64,000 nt of DNA from an uncultured Collinsella sp. (GCA_902470905.1 CABRIC010000004.1:6895-70894); one strand, 5' to 3'; shown: positions 16,301 to 25,474, counted from the stretch's first letter. The notes: a model not told the origin generated them from the letters alone. Made by a program: numbers and translations.

Positions 16301-19300
16301 TTGGCAAGATTACCTTTACGCTCGACGACCTTAACAAGGCTCTGGGCGAGAAGCCCGAGAAGCGCGAGCACACCTTTACCTACACCGTGACCGAGTCCGG
16401 CGAGGTCGCTGGCGTGACCAACGACGCCAGGCCTTCGCGCACGGTTTCCTTCACCGTGACCGATGACGGCAAGGGTAATCTGATCGTATCCCGCAAGCCG
16501 GACGGCGATGTGGCATTTACGTTCACCAATACCTATAACGTGACGCCTGTCGAGACGAGCGTCACCGACCAGATCACCGCGACCAAGGTCCTGACCGGGC
16601 GCGACCTCAAGGAAGGCGAGTTCTCCTTTGAGCTGGTCGAGGGCGACGAGGTCGTCGCTACCGGCACCAACGCTGCCGACGGCACGATCACGATGAGCAA
16701 GGTCGCATACGACAAGCCCGGCAAGCACACCTACACGCTGCGCGAGGTCAAGGGCGGAACCACCAGCAAGGGCATCACCTACAGTGACGCCAAGTACACC
16801 ATCGAGACCACCATCACGGACAACGGCGACGGCACCCTCAAGGCCGAGCATGTCCTGAAGGACGCCAAGACCGCAACCTTCAAGAACTCCTACAGCGTGA
16901 CCCCGCTCGATGCAGAGCTCGACTTTGACCTGAGCAAGGTCATCAGCGGCCGCGACTGGACGGATGGGGACGAGTTCAGCTTTACCATCACCGCCCCCGA
17001 AGGTGCCCCGCTGCCCGATCCCGCAACCGTAGCCGTGAGCAAGAAGGACGCGAAGGACGGTGTCGCCGCTATCAAGTTCGGCAAGATTCACTACGCTGCC
17101 GCCGGAACCTATAAGTACGAGATTCGCGAGAACGCGGGCAGCACGGTCGGCATGACGTATGACGCGCATGTCGCAACCGCCGAAGTGACCGTGACCGAGG
17201 ACAGCGAGGGCAACCTGACCGCAAACGTCACCAAGAAGGAAAACGGACGCTTTACCAACACGTACCGCACTGAGCTCGATTACGCCGCGGCCGGCGGCCT
17301 CAAGCTCAGCAAGACCCTCTACGGACGTCCCATGACCGAGGGCCAGTTCACCTTTACCGTGACGCCCGCCGACGATGATTCGGCTAGCGCACTTGGCCTG
17401 CTGCCCGGAGCCAACAACTTCGAGTCCCCTGCAACGATAGAGGGAACGGTCGGACTGATCGACATTCTGGCTGGTCATGAGGTTAAATTTACGCAAGCTG
17501 ACGCCGGCAAGACCTTCAAGTACACCGTGGCCGAAAAGAACGACGGCCAGCCCGGTTACACCTACGATGACGCCGTACGCACGGTGACGATCGCCATCGC
17601 CGACGACACCGCCGGTACGCTCACTGCTACGACGACCGTTTCCGGTGGTCCCGAGGGCACGCATGAGACGGTCCACAAGAGTGGCGAGAACAAGGTCGAG
17701 AAGGCCCTGGTGCCGTTCCACAACAGTTACAGCGCTACGACCAATACGCCTGGTGGCACCGCTGCTCAGGTCGTTGCCACCAAGACTCTGACCGGTCGCC
17801 CGATGGCCGACGGCGAGTTCTGGTTCGGCATCGCCTATCAGGGTGAGCTTGTGGCATACGAAAACCTCAAGCCCAATATCGGCGGGCACGTGAGCTTTGA
17901 TACGCTGCACTACGACACCAAGATGCTTGCTAATCTTGAGGCTGCTGGGCTTGCTTATCGTACCGATAAGGACGGCAAGCTTGCCTGGACCATTAACTAC
18001 ACGGCCTACGAAGATTTATTCGGGCTGCCGAATGGCGTTTCCGCTACAACGTGGAGCTTTGGCTTTAAGGTTATCGTCGTCGACAACGGTGACGGTACCC
18101 TGACGGCGACGGTCGACTACGGCGGCGTCGAGCCCTTGTTCGAGAACGTCTACGGCGCCGACGCCGTGGATGCCGCGCTCACCGGTACTAAGAAGCTCCA
18201 GGTTGCCGAGGGCCTGACCCCGGCCGACATCACGGGTAAGTTCACCTTTACCGTGACCGCCGACGAGGCAGGTGCCCCGATGCCCGAGCGCACGACCGTA
18301 ACCAACGACGCAGCCGGTAACGTGGACTTTGGCAAGATCCACTTTACGCTCGAGGACCTCAACCGCGCTCTGGGCGTGACGGACGATGCGACCGATAAGG
18401 CCGAGGCGGACGAAGCTGACGAGGCCGAGGCCGACGAGGCAGAGGCTGAAGAGGCCGACCCCGCCGCTGACGCCAATGTCGACGAGTCCGAGCCTGCGGC
18501 CCCCACCGCTCCGCGCTCGCACACCTTTGCCTATACGGTGACCGAGACCGGCAGCGCCCCTGGCGTGACCAACGATGCCAACGCCACGCGCAAGGTTTCC
18601 TATACCGTGACTGACGACGGCGCCGGACATCTGAGCGTCAAGCGCGAAGGCGACGACGGTGCTGCCTTCACGTTCACCAACACCTACAGCGTAACGCCTA
18701 CCGATTCGTCCGTGACCGATCAGGTCAAGACGGTCAAGCGTCTGACCGGACGCGACCTTGCAGTCGGCGAGTTCACGTTCGATCTGCTCGAGGACGACGT
18801 GGTTGTCGCAAGCGGCACCAACGACGCCAACGGCACTGTGACACTGAGCCCGATCCGCTACGAGGCACCCGGCACGCACACGTACACGCTGCGCGAGGCT
18901 TGCCCCAACGCGCTCGGCCTGTACAAGGGCATCACCTATGACGGCACGACCTACACCGTCGTGACCACCGTTTCCGACAACGGCGACGGCACGCTGACCG
19001 CGACGCACAAGCTCGAGGGAACCACCGAGTCGGCTGGCTTTACCAACAAGTATCACGCCATGCCCACGCAGGTCTCCATCGGCGCCATCAAGGTGCTCGA
19101 GGGACGCGAGCTCAAGAAGGACGAGTTTAGCTTTAAGCTCGTTGGCGAGGACATCGAGTCCACCGTCACCAACGATGCCGACGGCAAGATCAACTTCGAC
19201 AAGTTCGAGTACGACGAGCCCGGAACGTACGTCTACACCATCAGCGAGGTCAAGGGCGACGAGACCGGTATGACTTATGACAAGTCCGTCTTTACCGCGA

Positions 19301-19587
19301 CCGTCAACGTGGTCGATGACGGCGAGGGCAGCCTCAAGGCAAGCGTCGCCTTTGCCAAGGGCGACAAGAGCGTCGAGGGTATCGTGTTCAACAACACGTA
19401 CAAGAAGCCCGAGACGCCCGTGCCGACGCCCGATCCCGGCACGTCCAAGACCGTGACGAATATCGTCAAGACGGTCAAGGGTTTCCTGCCCACCACGGGT
19501 GACCAGCAGGCCGCCGCTCTGCTTATGACATTTGTCGTCGCCATGGCCGGCGTCGGAGCCCTGGTCTGGGGTATCCGTAAGCGCTAG
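13303..19587 (+). CDS. LPxTG-anchored VWA / pilin-repeat adhesin
   Basis: A 2094-residue surface protein. A signal peptide spans residues 1 to about 33. A von Willebrand A domain has the MIDAS motif DASGS (Asp121). From about residue 690 about ten tandem repeats occur, each opening with a variant of KVLTGRDLxEGEFSFEL and closing with TFKNxY-like strands. These are Spy0128-type pilin domains that normally form intramolecular Lys-Asn isopeptide bonds. The eighth carries an acidic insert of about 40 Glu/Asp/Ala residues. The end has LPTTG (2062-2066), a membrane helix and RKR, the sortase signal. Role: adhesion, perhaps to host matrix. No sortase gene is adjacent. Ribosome binding site GAAGGGAG. 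Confidence 0.92.
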   Translation: MGKYTRGLLAVILAVVLVLPAAAFAMLPEANARSSTGVDGPIMTGKVVDPDTSGRWEIWAAGHGGNKVTTQNVGRIWTDKTVKETGENKASDFVTTLSAMSSTSNSTVTVTTPLDIVMVLDASGSMDDPMGGGDRTKRIDALKGAANSFIDTIAKQNEAIEGVDRQHRVAIVKFAGDKTDKVGNNTYRQGQFWYNNSQVMKGLTDCSGGNVTILQSTIKKIQPAGATHADYGLQLAEGITSGRAGAKKVVVFFTDGTPTSDNTFDPGVANKAVKAAKNMKDSKATVYTIGIFDGAKPSAGIQDSGKSQKENKFMQAVSSNYPNATAWDAHGARAENSDYYKSATNAEELKKVFDDISQAITSEPPYPTEIHKGYDETKSGYITFTDELGDFMQVDGFTEVVINGTSFTKASKTVNKETNTDTYEFSGKAKDLLITVQRAGDDNPQKGDIVTVNIPASLIPMSHFKTVDGKLSVDSVKPIQVKYASSVKRDALDNLFTPEKVTGLKDYIENNTTVVDGTKTVSFYANKWSGGALGDTVATFEPADTNRYYYFQKQTPIYADKDCTQPAKNSLADTGTYYYKDEFEEQGANGEAKSATAVIEFIGGDAAKFDGAIVADKDGNLSFSVGTARLAFIDELHTTKKSVGGNNTGTATDVLNPKWNNVSAKATATHVNSYLGNNGKISFAYDMMPAMVNTKASFGLTKVLEGRAWTDTDTFEFGLTSEGNAPMPATTTAIVHGADMDDKGKAAIDFGTIEYTEPGTYVYKVSEKHAGTTIDGIAYSGSVAEITVTVTPNKKGELSAAVKVAWSEAEVTEFKNVYAADPVESSVTDQITVAKSLTGRDLTEGEFSFELREVKGEDSELIETVANAADGKVTFSTIKYTEIGQHTYMLREVKGDAGGITYDDTIHTVVTTIADNGKGQLAATHELKGAKDVKSIEFKNAYTTNATEASLVGIKNLQVADGLIPVDINGKFTFTVTGEEGAPMPANASVTNDAKGKVDFGKITFTLDDLNKALGEKPEKREHTFTYTVTESGEVAGVTNDARPSRTVSFTVTDDGKGNLIVSRKPDGDVAFTFTNTYNVTPVETSVTDQITATKVLTGRDLKEGEFSFELVEGDEVVATGTNAADGTITMSKVAYDKPGKHTYTLREVKGGTTSKGITYSDAKYTIETTITDNGDGTLKAEHVLKDAKTATFKNSYSVTPLDAELDFDLSKVISGRDWTDGDEFSFTITAPEGAPLPDPATVAVSKKDAKDGVAAIKFGKIHYAAAGTYKYEIRENAGSTVGMTYDAHVATAEVTVTEDSEGNLTANVTKKENGRFTNTYRTELDYAAAGGLKLSKTLYGRPMTEGQFTFTVTPADDDSASALGLLPGANNFESPATIEGTVGLIDILAGHEVKFTQADAGKTFKYTVAEKNDGQPGYTYDDAVRTVTIAIADDTAGTLTATTTVSGGPEGTHETVHKSGENKVEKALVPFHNSYSATTNTPGGTAAQVVATKTLTGRPMADGEFWFGIAYQGELVAYENLKPNIGGHVSFDTLHYDTKMLANLEAAGLAYRTDKDGKLAWTINYTAYEDLFGLPNGVSATTWSFGFKVIVVDNGDGTLTATVDYGGVEPLFENVYGADAVDAALTGTKKLQVAEGLTPADITGKFTFTVTADEAGAPMPERTTVTNDAAGNVDFGKIHFTLEDLNRALGVTDDATDKAEADEADEAEADEAEAEEADPAADANVDESEPAAPTAPRSHTFAYTVTETGSAPGVTNDANATRKVSYTVTDDGAGHLSVKREGDDGAAFTFTNTYSVTPTDSSVTDQVKTVKRLTGRDLAVGEFTFDLLEDDVVVASGTNDANGTVTLSPIRYEAPGTHTYTLREACPNALGLYKGITYDGTTYTVVTTVSDNGDGTLTATHKLEGTTESAGFTNKYHAMPTQVSIGAIKVLEGRELKKDEFSFKLVGEDIESTVTNDADGKINFDKFEYDEPGTYVYTISEVKGDETGMTYDKSVFTATVNVVDDGEGSLKASVAFAKGDKSVEGIVFNNTYKKPETPVPTPDPGTSKTVTNIVKTVKGFLPTTGDQQAAALLMTFVVAMAGVGALVWGIRKR

Positions 19588-19600
19588 GCACGTCGACAGC

Positions 19601-19624
19601 GCCCGGGGCCAAAAGGCCCCGGGC
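19601..19624. terminator. Hairpin after the adhesin gene
   Basis: Perfect 10-bp stem GCCCGGGGCC-AAAA-GGCCCCGGGC, 13 bases after the stop, without a T-run. Confidence 0.55.
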
Positions 19625-19666
19625 GGCCGGCAGGGCTAAATCCCGACCTACTCCTACCCCCAGCCG

Positions 19667-19703
19667 CCACGGAGGCATCTCCCTCCTCCGTGGTGGCGCT
19701 TTT
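19667..19703 (+). terminator. Second hairpin and T-run after the adhesin
   Basis: Stem CCACGGAGG / CCTCCGTGG (nine pairs), then TGGCGCTTTTG. The more likely intrinsic terminator of the adhesin transcript. Confidence 0.6.
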
Positions 19704-19723
19704 GTGCGTTGGGGAGGAGGGCG

Positions 19724-19885
19724 CGCCACGAAACCGGCCCATCTACTACGTTTAGCCCCTTACCCCCAACCATGCCGAAAAGCGCAAAAACAAAACCGCA
19801 GGTAGAACGCCTGCGGTTTTGTTCAAAACGAAGGTATGGTCAGGGGTATCGAGTCAAACGTAGTAGATGGGCCGATTTCGTGGCG
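19724..19885. repeat. Palindromic element E3 (162 bp)
   Basis: The 30-nt arms (CGCCACGAAACC...CTACTACGTTT) pair at 29 of 30 positions. The inner hairpin is AAAACCGCAGG / CCTGCGGTTTT. It is a direct copy of E2 in length and orientation, and is followed by the same GATC...GGACGGAGGAAAACGG flank. Confidence 0.9.
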
Positions 19886-19976
19886 GGCGGTTTCGGCCGA
19901 TCCATTGGGGACGGAGGAAAACGGCTCATTTTGGTCCCGCGAGGCTGGCGGAGACACTCGTGCAGGGCCGCCCGAA

Positions 19977-20130
19977 CAAAACTATGCCGGTTTACTACGA
20001 TGAATCCGAGATTCCTGACCACACCCGCATTTTTGCAAATATCGCAAGTGTTCTACCTGCGGTTTTGTAAGTGCGCAATTTGCCGTGGTCGGAGATATGC
20101 GGTTCATCGTAGTAAACCGGCATAGTTTTG
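19977..20130. repeat. Palindromic element E4 (154 bp, perfect arms)
   Basis: The 28-nt arms starting CAAAACTATGCCGGTTTACT are perfectly complementary. The outer 14 bases equal E1, the inner arm differs, and both arms changed together. The interior contains the family core (AAAACCGCAGGTAGAAC) on the minus strand, inverted relative to E1. The remainder of 19704-20160 holds no gene. Confidence 0.9.
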
Positions 20131-20160
20131 AAATGGCATCAAATTGGCGGCAGCCAGCGG

Positions 20161-20790
20161 CTAGCCTCGCAGATAGGCGATGGCGATTTGGGTGCGGTTG
20201 CGTAGCCCCATTTTGGCTAGGATTGAGCTGATGTGGTTGCGCACGGTGCCTTCGCCCATATAGGCGGTGGCAGCGATCTCCTTGTTGTCGAGGCCGCGGG
20301 CGATGAGCTCTGCGACTTCGAACTCGCGGTCGGTCAGGCTGACAAAGGCCGCGGGCCGGCGGGCCGTGCCGGCCTCGACGCCCGCCCCATCAAAGTTGAT
20401 ATCCTCGATCGCCTTGCCCTCGAGCACGCGTTTGCCGTCCATGACCTGCGCCAACGCTGGCGGAATGGCGGCGACATCGGTTTTGATCAGATAGCCGCGG
20501 GCACCCAGCTTGAGCGCCGACACAATGTACTCGTCATCCGAGAATGTCGTCAGAAACACCACACGTGCTGCAGGATCGCGCTCGAGGATCTCGCGTGCCG
20601 CCGAAAGTCCGTCGCGCCCCGGCATCTGAATGTCGAGCAGTGCGATATCGGGTGCGTGCTCGGCGTAGAGCGCCACCGCATCGTCGCCGTTGGCGCCGGT
20701 GCCCACTACCTCGATCTGCGGCTGGACGCCCAGGATAATCTTGAGCGAATCGACCACCAAGCGGTCGTCGTCGACAACTATGAGCCTCAT
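20161..20790 (-). CDS. NarL/LuxR-family response regulator
   Basis: A 209-residue regulator. The receiver domain has acidic residues VVDDDR, phospho-acceptor Asp in LLDIQMPG (near residue 53), Thr in FLTTFSD and Lys in YLIKTD. The C-terminal LuxR-type HTH runs LTDREFEVAELIARGLDNKEIA...GTVRNHISSILAKMG. Its start overlaps the end of the kinase gene by four bases. It probably controls the divergent ABC exporter operon at 22133, inferred from position only. Confidence 0.92.
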   Translation of the reverse strand: MRLIVVDDDRLVVDSLKIILGVQPQIEVVGTGANGDDAVALYAEHAPDIALLDIQMPGRDGLSAAREILERDPAARVVFLTTFSDDEYIVSALKLGARGYLIKTDVAAIPPALAQVMDGKRVLEGKAIEDINFDGAGVEAGTARRPAAFVSLTDREFEVAELIARGLDNKEIAATAYMGEGTVRNHISSILAKMGLRNRTQIAIAYLRG

Positions 20791-21932
20791 CGGCTCTCAT
20801 CTCCTTGCTGTTTGGGAACGGTGGCAAACACACGCCAGCCGTCACCGCCGGCGCGCGGGCCGGCGGTGAAGGTGCCGCCAAGCGCCTCGACGCGCTCGCG
20901 CATGGAACTCAACCCCATGCCCTCCGCGGCGCCGTGGCCGCTTGCTTGAACCCCGCCCGCGCCATTGTCGGTAACAATGAGCTGGTAAAACGACGGATGC
21001 TCCATGCACCGTACGGTGACAGCATGGGCGCAAGCATGGCGCATGGCGTTGGAAAGCGCCTCGCGCAGGACCGCCGCAAAGCAGTTGGCGACATTTGCGG
21101 GCGCATGCTCGGCCAAAACTTCAAGCTCAATCTGCGGGCCGCCGTCCGAGCGTGCGCCTTCAACGATGCGCTCGAGCTGTACGGAGAGGTCGACGGCGTT
21201 GTCGTTGAGGGCGTGGACGCTGGCGCGTACGAGCTGGAGCGCCTCGTCAACCGTGCGTTTGACGTCGGCAAAGTCGGCGGCAATCCTGGGCTCGTCGGCG
21301 TGGACCACGCGCAGGGCCTCGGTCTGCAACGAAGCACGCGTGAGCTGGTGGCCGACGTTGTCGTGAATTTCGCGCGCGATGCGGGCGCGTTCGGCGAGCG
21401 TCGCGAGCTCGACTTCGTAGTCCTGGCGGTCGGCAAGATCGCGGTTGCGCGCTTCGAGCACGAGGGCTCGTTCCTGCAGCTCATCGCGCGTGCGGCGCAT
21501 GCGCTGCTGCTCGCGCTCCAGCTGGGCGGTACGCAGTGACAACAAGGTGGCGGCAACCGAAAGGATGGCGGTCAGCAGAAGCGTTCGGGCGGTGAGCGCG
21601 TCGGTGCGAAGGTCCGCGACGAGCGCAAAAGCAAAGACGGAGCCAATGCCCAGCGCGACCCAGGCGTGTTCGCGGCGCACGCGCCGCGCGATGTCATAGA
21701 GGGCGAGAGGCGCAAACGGCACAAACGGCGGCACGAAGACAGCCGCGATGATGAAAGCGTAGCTCGCGGCCTCGCTTGCGCGACGCGTGCGTTCCCCCTG
21801 TGCGACCTCGGCCAGCGAAGTGGCAATAACGCCAAGGCAAAACGCCGCGACCAGACGAGCGTCCACAGCAAGACCCATGGCGGCCGCAATGCAGCACGCC
21901 AGCACGATCGATTTGTCGAAAAGCCTGTTCAT
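20787..21932 (-). CDS. Sensor histidine kinase (HisKA_3 / NarX-DesK type)
   Basis: A 381-residue kinase. The N-terminal half holds about five membrane helices with little outside the membrane. A coiled segment leads to the H-box REIHDNVGHQLTRASLQ, with the phospho-His in IHDN. The ATPase domain has the N-box VLREALSNAMRHA and G-boxes VTDNGAGG and GMGLSSMRERV. A membrane-embedded sensor facing an ABC exporter resembles cell-envelope or antimicrobial-stress systems. The start ATG 21932 is at the first membrane helix; the open frame further upstream runs into the promoter region of the divergent operon. Confidence 0.88.
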   Translation of the reverse strand: MNRLFDKSIVLACCIAAAMGLAVDARLVAAFCLGVIATSLAEVAQGERTRRASEAASYAFIIAAVFVPPFVPFAPLALYDIARRVRREHAWVALGIGSVFAFALVADLRTDALTARTLLLTAILSVAATLLSLRTAQLEREQQRMRRTRDELQERALVLEARNRDLADRQDYEVELATLAERARIAREIHDNVGHQLTRASLQTEALRVVHADEPRIAADFADVKRTVDEALQLVRASVHALNDNAVDLSVQLERIVEGARSDGGPQIELEVLAEHAPANVANCFAAVLREALSNAMRHACAHAVTVRCMEHPSFYQLIVTDNGAGGVQASGHGAAEGMGLSSMRERVEALGGTFTAGPRAGGDGWRVFATVPKQQGDESR

Positions 21933-22132
21933 ACGGGTATTGTACGCGAAGGCGCGCGCGGTGGAGGGGCCGCCTGGCGCAACCGTGACATTCCTCCCGC
22001 GCGGCAAAGCGGGGGCGTCGGCAGGCCGCACGACCAAGGCCCCCGTACTCGTGACAAAGCTCACTGGTGCGCGCCGGCGGCTCCTGCGATGATGCAATCG
22101 TACCGGGCCGCAAGCAACAGAAGGACCGCCTC

Positions 22133-23071
22133 ATGACAGATATCGTCCACGTCGAAAACCTCGTCAAGCGCTACGACGATCTTATCGCGCTCGACCACTT
22201 TAACCTGAGCATCGCCCCCGGCGAGATCTTTGGCCTGCTGGGCCCCAACGGCTCGGGCAAGACCACGTCCATCAACTGCATTCTGCAGCTGCTCGCCTAC
22301 GACAAAGGTACCATCGAGCTGTTCGGTGAACCCATGACGCCCACGCGTTACGACCTCAAGCGCCGCATCGGCGTGGTCCCGCAACAAGTTGCGGTGTTCG
22401 ACGAACTCACCGTGCGCGAGAACATCGACTATTTCTGCAGCCTTTACGTTAACGACCGCAAGCGCCGCCGTGCGCTGGTCGACGAGGCGATCGACTTTGT
22501 CGGGCTGGGCGACTTTGCCAAGTTCCGCCCCGGTAAGCTCTCGGGCGGCCTGGCGCGTCGCCTTAACATCGCCTGCGGCATCGCGCACAAGCCCGAGCTC
22601 ATCTTCTTTGACGAGCCCACGGTGGCGGTCGACCCGCAGAGCCGCAACGCCATCCTGGAGGGCATCTGCCGCCTGCGCGACGAAGGCGCCACGGTGGTGT
22701 ATACCAGCCATTACATGGAGGAAGTCGAGCAGATTTGCAGCCGCATCATGATCATGGACGGCGGTCGCGTGCTGGCGCAGGGCACCAATGACGAGCTCAA
22801 GCGCATGATTCAGATGGGTGAGCGCGTGACCGTCGAGGTCGGCGCCGTCGAGCCAGCCACAATCGAGCGGCTGCGCGCCCTCGAGCATGTGCTTTCGGTT
22901 GAGCTTTCCGGCGGCGAGCTCATCTGCACCTGTGAGGCGAGCCCGCACAATTTGGTCGACATCCTCGACACGCTGCGCGCTGCCGACGTTGCGCTCGGCC
23001 GCGTGTGGAGCGAGCCGCCGACCCTCAACGACGTGTTCCTCGAGATCACCGGCCGCGAGCTGCGCGACTAG
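22133..23071 (+). CDS. ABC-2 exporter ATP-binding protein
   Basis: A 312-residue ATPase with Walker A GPNGSGKT, Q-loop VVPQQV, a signature variant LSGGLARRLN, Walker B LIFFDEPT and H-loop TSHYMEE. The C-terminal 80 residues resemble those of NatA/DrrA-type exporters. The start ATG 22133 has AGAAGGA nearby. It energises the two permeases that follow. The 200-base divergent gap to the kinase gene must hold both promoters. Likely substrate: a drug, antimicrobial peptide or lipid, not determinable here. Confidence 0.9.
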   Translation: MTDIVHVENLVKRYDDLIALDHFNLSIAPGEIFGLLGPNGSGKTTSINCILQLLAYDKGTIELFGEPMTPTRYDLKRRIGVVPQQVAVFDELTVRENIDYFCSLYVNDRKRRRALVDEAIDFVGLGDFAKFRPGKLSGGLARRLNIACGIAHKPELIFFDEPTVAVDPQSRNAILEGICRLRDEGATVVYTSHYMEEVEQICSRIMIMDGGRVLAQGTNDELKRMIQMGERVTVEVGAVEPATIERLRALEHVLSVELSGGELICTCEASPHNLVDILDTLRAADVALGRVWSEPPTLNDVFLEITGRELRD

Positions 23072-23080
23072 GGGGCAGCT

Positions 23081-24268
23081 ATGTTCAACACCATTATCAT
23101 TACGGTCAAGACGCTGCTGCGCCGGCCGAGCACGTGGGTTTGGGGCGCGGTCTTTCCCATAGCGCTTTCCACGATGTTCATGTTTATGTTTGCGAATCTG
23201 AGCTCCGACGGCACGGTCGACCCGGTGTCGGTGGCCGTCGTAGCGGATGAGGCCTGGGACGCCTCGACCTTTAAGGACGTGACGGCTTCGCTTGCCAAGG
23301 AAGGCGACGACCAGCTGCTCGAGATTCACGAGTGCGACGACGCAGCCGATGCGAACCGTGCGCTCAAGGCCGGCGAAGTCGCGGGCATCTACACGGTCGA
23401 TGCTGCGGGCACGCCCAAGCTCACGCTGCTTTCGAGCTACGACAGCTCGCGCGCGTCGACGGTGCTCACCGACCGCAGCATTCTGGAGACGGTGGCAAGC
23501 TCGTATACACAAAATGCCGAGCTCATGTCCCAGATTGCCCAAGACAACCCGCCTGCTCTTGCCGACCCGGAGGCGGTTGCTCGCGCCCTGTCGCTCGAGG
23601 GTGGCACCCGCCGCGTAAGTCTGACACGCACCACGCCCGATGGTACGGTCATCTACTACTACGCGCTCTTTGGCCTGGTCGCGATGATGTCTGCCGAGTT
23701 TGCCGCCTTGAGCGTCGTCGATCTGCAGCCCAATCTGTCGGGCCTTGGTGCGCGTCGCTGTGTGGGCGGTCTTTCCAAGACGGCGTCGCTAGCCGGCATC
23801 TTTGTCGGCTCGTGGCTGGTTTCCTTTGCCTCGATGGCGGTCGCGATTAGCTACGTGCGCCTAGTCGTTGGCGTCGACTTTGGCGGGCGCGAGGGGCTGT
23901 GCCTGCTGGGCGGTGCTGCATCCGCGCTTGCCGCCACGGGCTTGGGGCTCTTTGTGGGCACGCTTCCCGTTAAGGGTGGCAAGGCGTCCAAGTCGGGCAT
24001 CCTCACGGGCTTTGCCACCACGTGCGCCCTGTTCGCCGGCCTCTACGGCGAGCCGGCGATGGCGCTTGCCGACGACGTCGCCCGCGCCTGCCCGGCCGAG
24101 TGCTGGCTCAACCCCGTCAAGCTCATCTGCGACATGTTCAATCGCCTGTATTTCTTTGAGGACCTGGGGCCCTTTGCCGTCCGCGCCGGCGCGCTCGTCC
24201 TTATGGCGTTGCTGTTCGTTGCCGCCGCCACGCTGATCTTTGGAAGGAGCCGCTATGAGCACCTTTAA
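23081..24268 (+). CDS. ABC-2 type permease (first)
   Basis: A 395-residue permease. It has one N-terminal membrane helix, a large outer loop (about residues 40-180), then about five helices, the typical ABC-2 layout. Ten bases after the ATPase gene. Its end overlaps the start of the second permease by 14 bases. Confidence 0.85.
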   Translation: MFNTIIITVKTLLRRPSTWVWGAVFPIALSTMFMFMFANLSSDGTVDPVSVAVVADEAWDASTFKDVTASLAKEGDDQLLEIHECDDAADANRALKAGEVAGIYTVDAAGTPKLTLLSSYDSSRASTVLTDRSILETVASSYTQNAELMSQIAQDNPPALADPEAVARALSLEGGTRRVSLTRTTPDGTVIYYYALFGLVAMMSAEFAALSVVDLQPNLSGLGARRCVGGLSKTASLAGIFVGSWLVSFASMAVAISYVRLVVGVDFGGREGLCLLGGAASALAATGLGLFVGTLPVKGGKASKSGILTGFATTCALFAGLYGEPAMALADDVARACPAECWLNPVKLICDMFNRLYFFEDLGPFAVRAGALVLMALLFVAAATLIFGRSRYEHL

Positions 24269-25460
24269 GACCGCGCTTCGCATGGCGCTCGCGCACCCGC
24301 TCTATCTGCTCATCTACACGGTGTTCATTTCGCTCATGGGTGTATTCATCGCGGCATCGGTGAGCTGGAACTCGTCGCAGCTCACCGAGTACAAGCCCTA
24401 CGATGCCAACGTGGTCGTGGTCGACCGCGATGACAGCGACCTTTCGCGTGCGCTTACCAAGCATCTGGGTTTGCGCTTTGAACTGGTCACGGGCGTCGGC
24501 GACGATACGTACGATCTTGCGGACGCGCTCTCCAAGAGCAATAGCGCCAAGGGCAGCGCTGACTGCGTGTTCTTTATCCCGGAGGGGTTTGAGGACGACC
24601 TCGTTGCAGCCGCCCGAGCGGGGGAGTCCCTGCCCAAGCTCGATGCGACCTACGGTGCCGGCACCATGGCTGCTGCGCTTTCGTCTGCCGAGGCCTCACG
24701 CTGGATCTCGCTCGCGGGCGCTGCGGCGGCCCTAGAGCCCGCCGCTTCTAATGGCAGCGTCGCCAAGGCCGCCGAGCATGCCGCCGCCAAGCGCGCGGAG
24801 GTCGAGATTGAGCAGGTCAAGGTCGACTCGACTGCCGCCGCCACGCTCGAGTCGTATTTCAACTTTGGTGCGTACGCGATTATCTCGTCGGTCATCGTGT
24901 CGGTGGGGCTGGTATTCTCGGGCATGAACGAGCCCGAGCGCGTGCGTCGTATGGATGCCGGCCCAATCCCCGAGCGTCAGCGTTCGCTCGCCGTGTTTGC
25001 GGCCGCCGCCGTGCTCACCGTCTGCATCTGGTTTGTGTCGAGCATGATGGGCGTTGTGGGCTTTGCCGGCGCGGTCGCCGAGGTCGGCGTGGGCCGCGTG
25101 TGCCTGGCGCTGGCGGCGACGTTTGCCTTGGCGTGCACGCCGCTGGCCGTTGGCTTTGCGCTTTCGAGCCTGGGTGCGCGCGAGGAACTGCTCAACGGCG
25201 TGGGCAACCTGCTCGGCATGCTCATGACGTTTTTGGGCGGCGCCTGGATGCCGCTGTCGCTGATGGGCCCGGCCGTGCAGACGGTGGCGCACTTTGTGCC
25301 GACATATTGGGTGAACGACGCGATCGGCAAGGCGCTTGCCTCGGACCTGACGTCTGCCGCGCTGGGCGACATCGCCTGCGACCTAGGCGTCACGGCACTC
25401 TTTGCCGTGGCCATCGCCGCCGCAGGCCTGGCCCTCGCACACGCCAAATCCCGCGCCTAG
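24255..25460 (+). CDS. ABC-2 type permease (second)
   Basis: A 401-residue permease of the same layout as its neighbour (N-terminal helix, outer domain to about residue 195, then membrane helices). It probably forms a heterodimer with it. The start ATG 24255 sits after GGAAGGAG within the end of the first permease gene. Repeat cluster R1 begins just after the stop. Confidence 0.85.
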   Translation: MSTFKTALRMALAHPLYLLIYTVFISLMGVFIAASVSWNSSQLTEYKPYDANVVVVDRDDSDLSRALTKHLGLRFELVTGVGDDTYDLADALSKSNSAKGSADCVFFIPEGFEDDLVAAARAGESLPKLDATYGAGTMAAALSSAEASRWISLAGAAAALEPAASNGSVAKAAEHAAAKRAEVEIEQVKVDSTAAATLESYFNFGAYAIISSVIVSVGLVFSGMNEPERVRRMDAGPIPERQRSLAVFAAAAVLTVCIWFVSSMMGVVGFAGAVAEVGVGRVCLALAATFALACTPLAVGFALSSLGAREELLNGVGNLLGMLMTFLGGAWMPLSLMGPAVQTVAHFVPTYWVNDAIGKALASDLTSAALGDIACDLGVTALFAVAIAAAGLALAHAKSRA

Positions 25461-25474
25461 CCACCTAGTCATCG

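Noticed and set aside
15400..17910. 836-codon minus-strand ORF inside the adhesin
   Set aside because: Antisense shadow of a repetitive coding region; no ribosome binding site, no domain.
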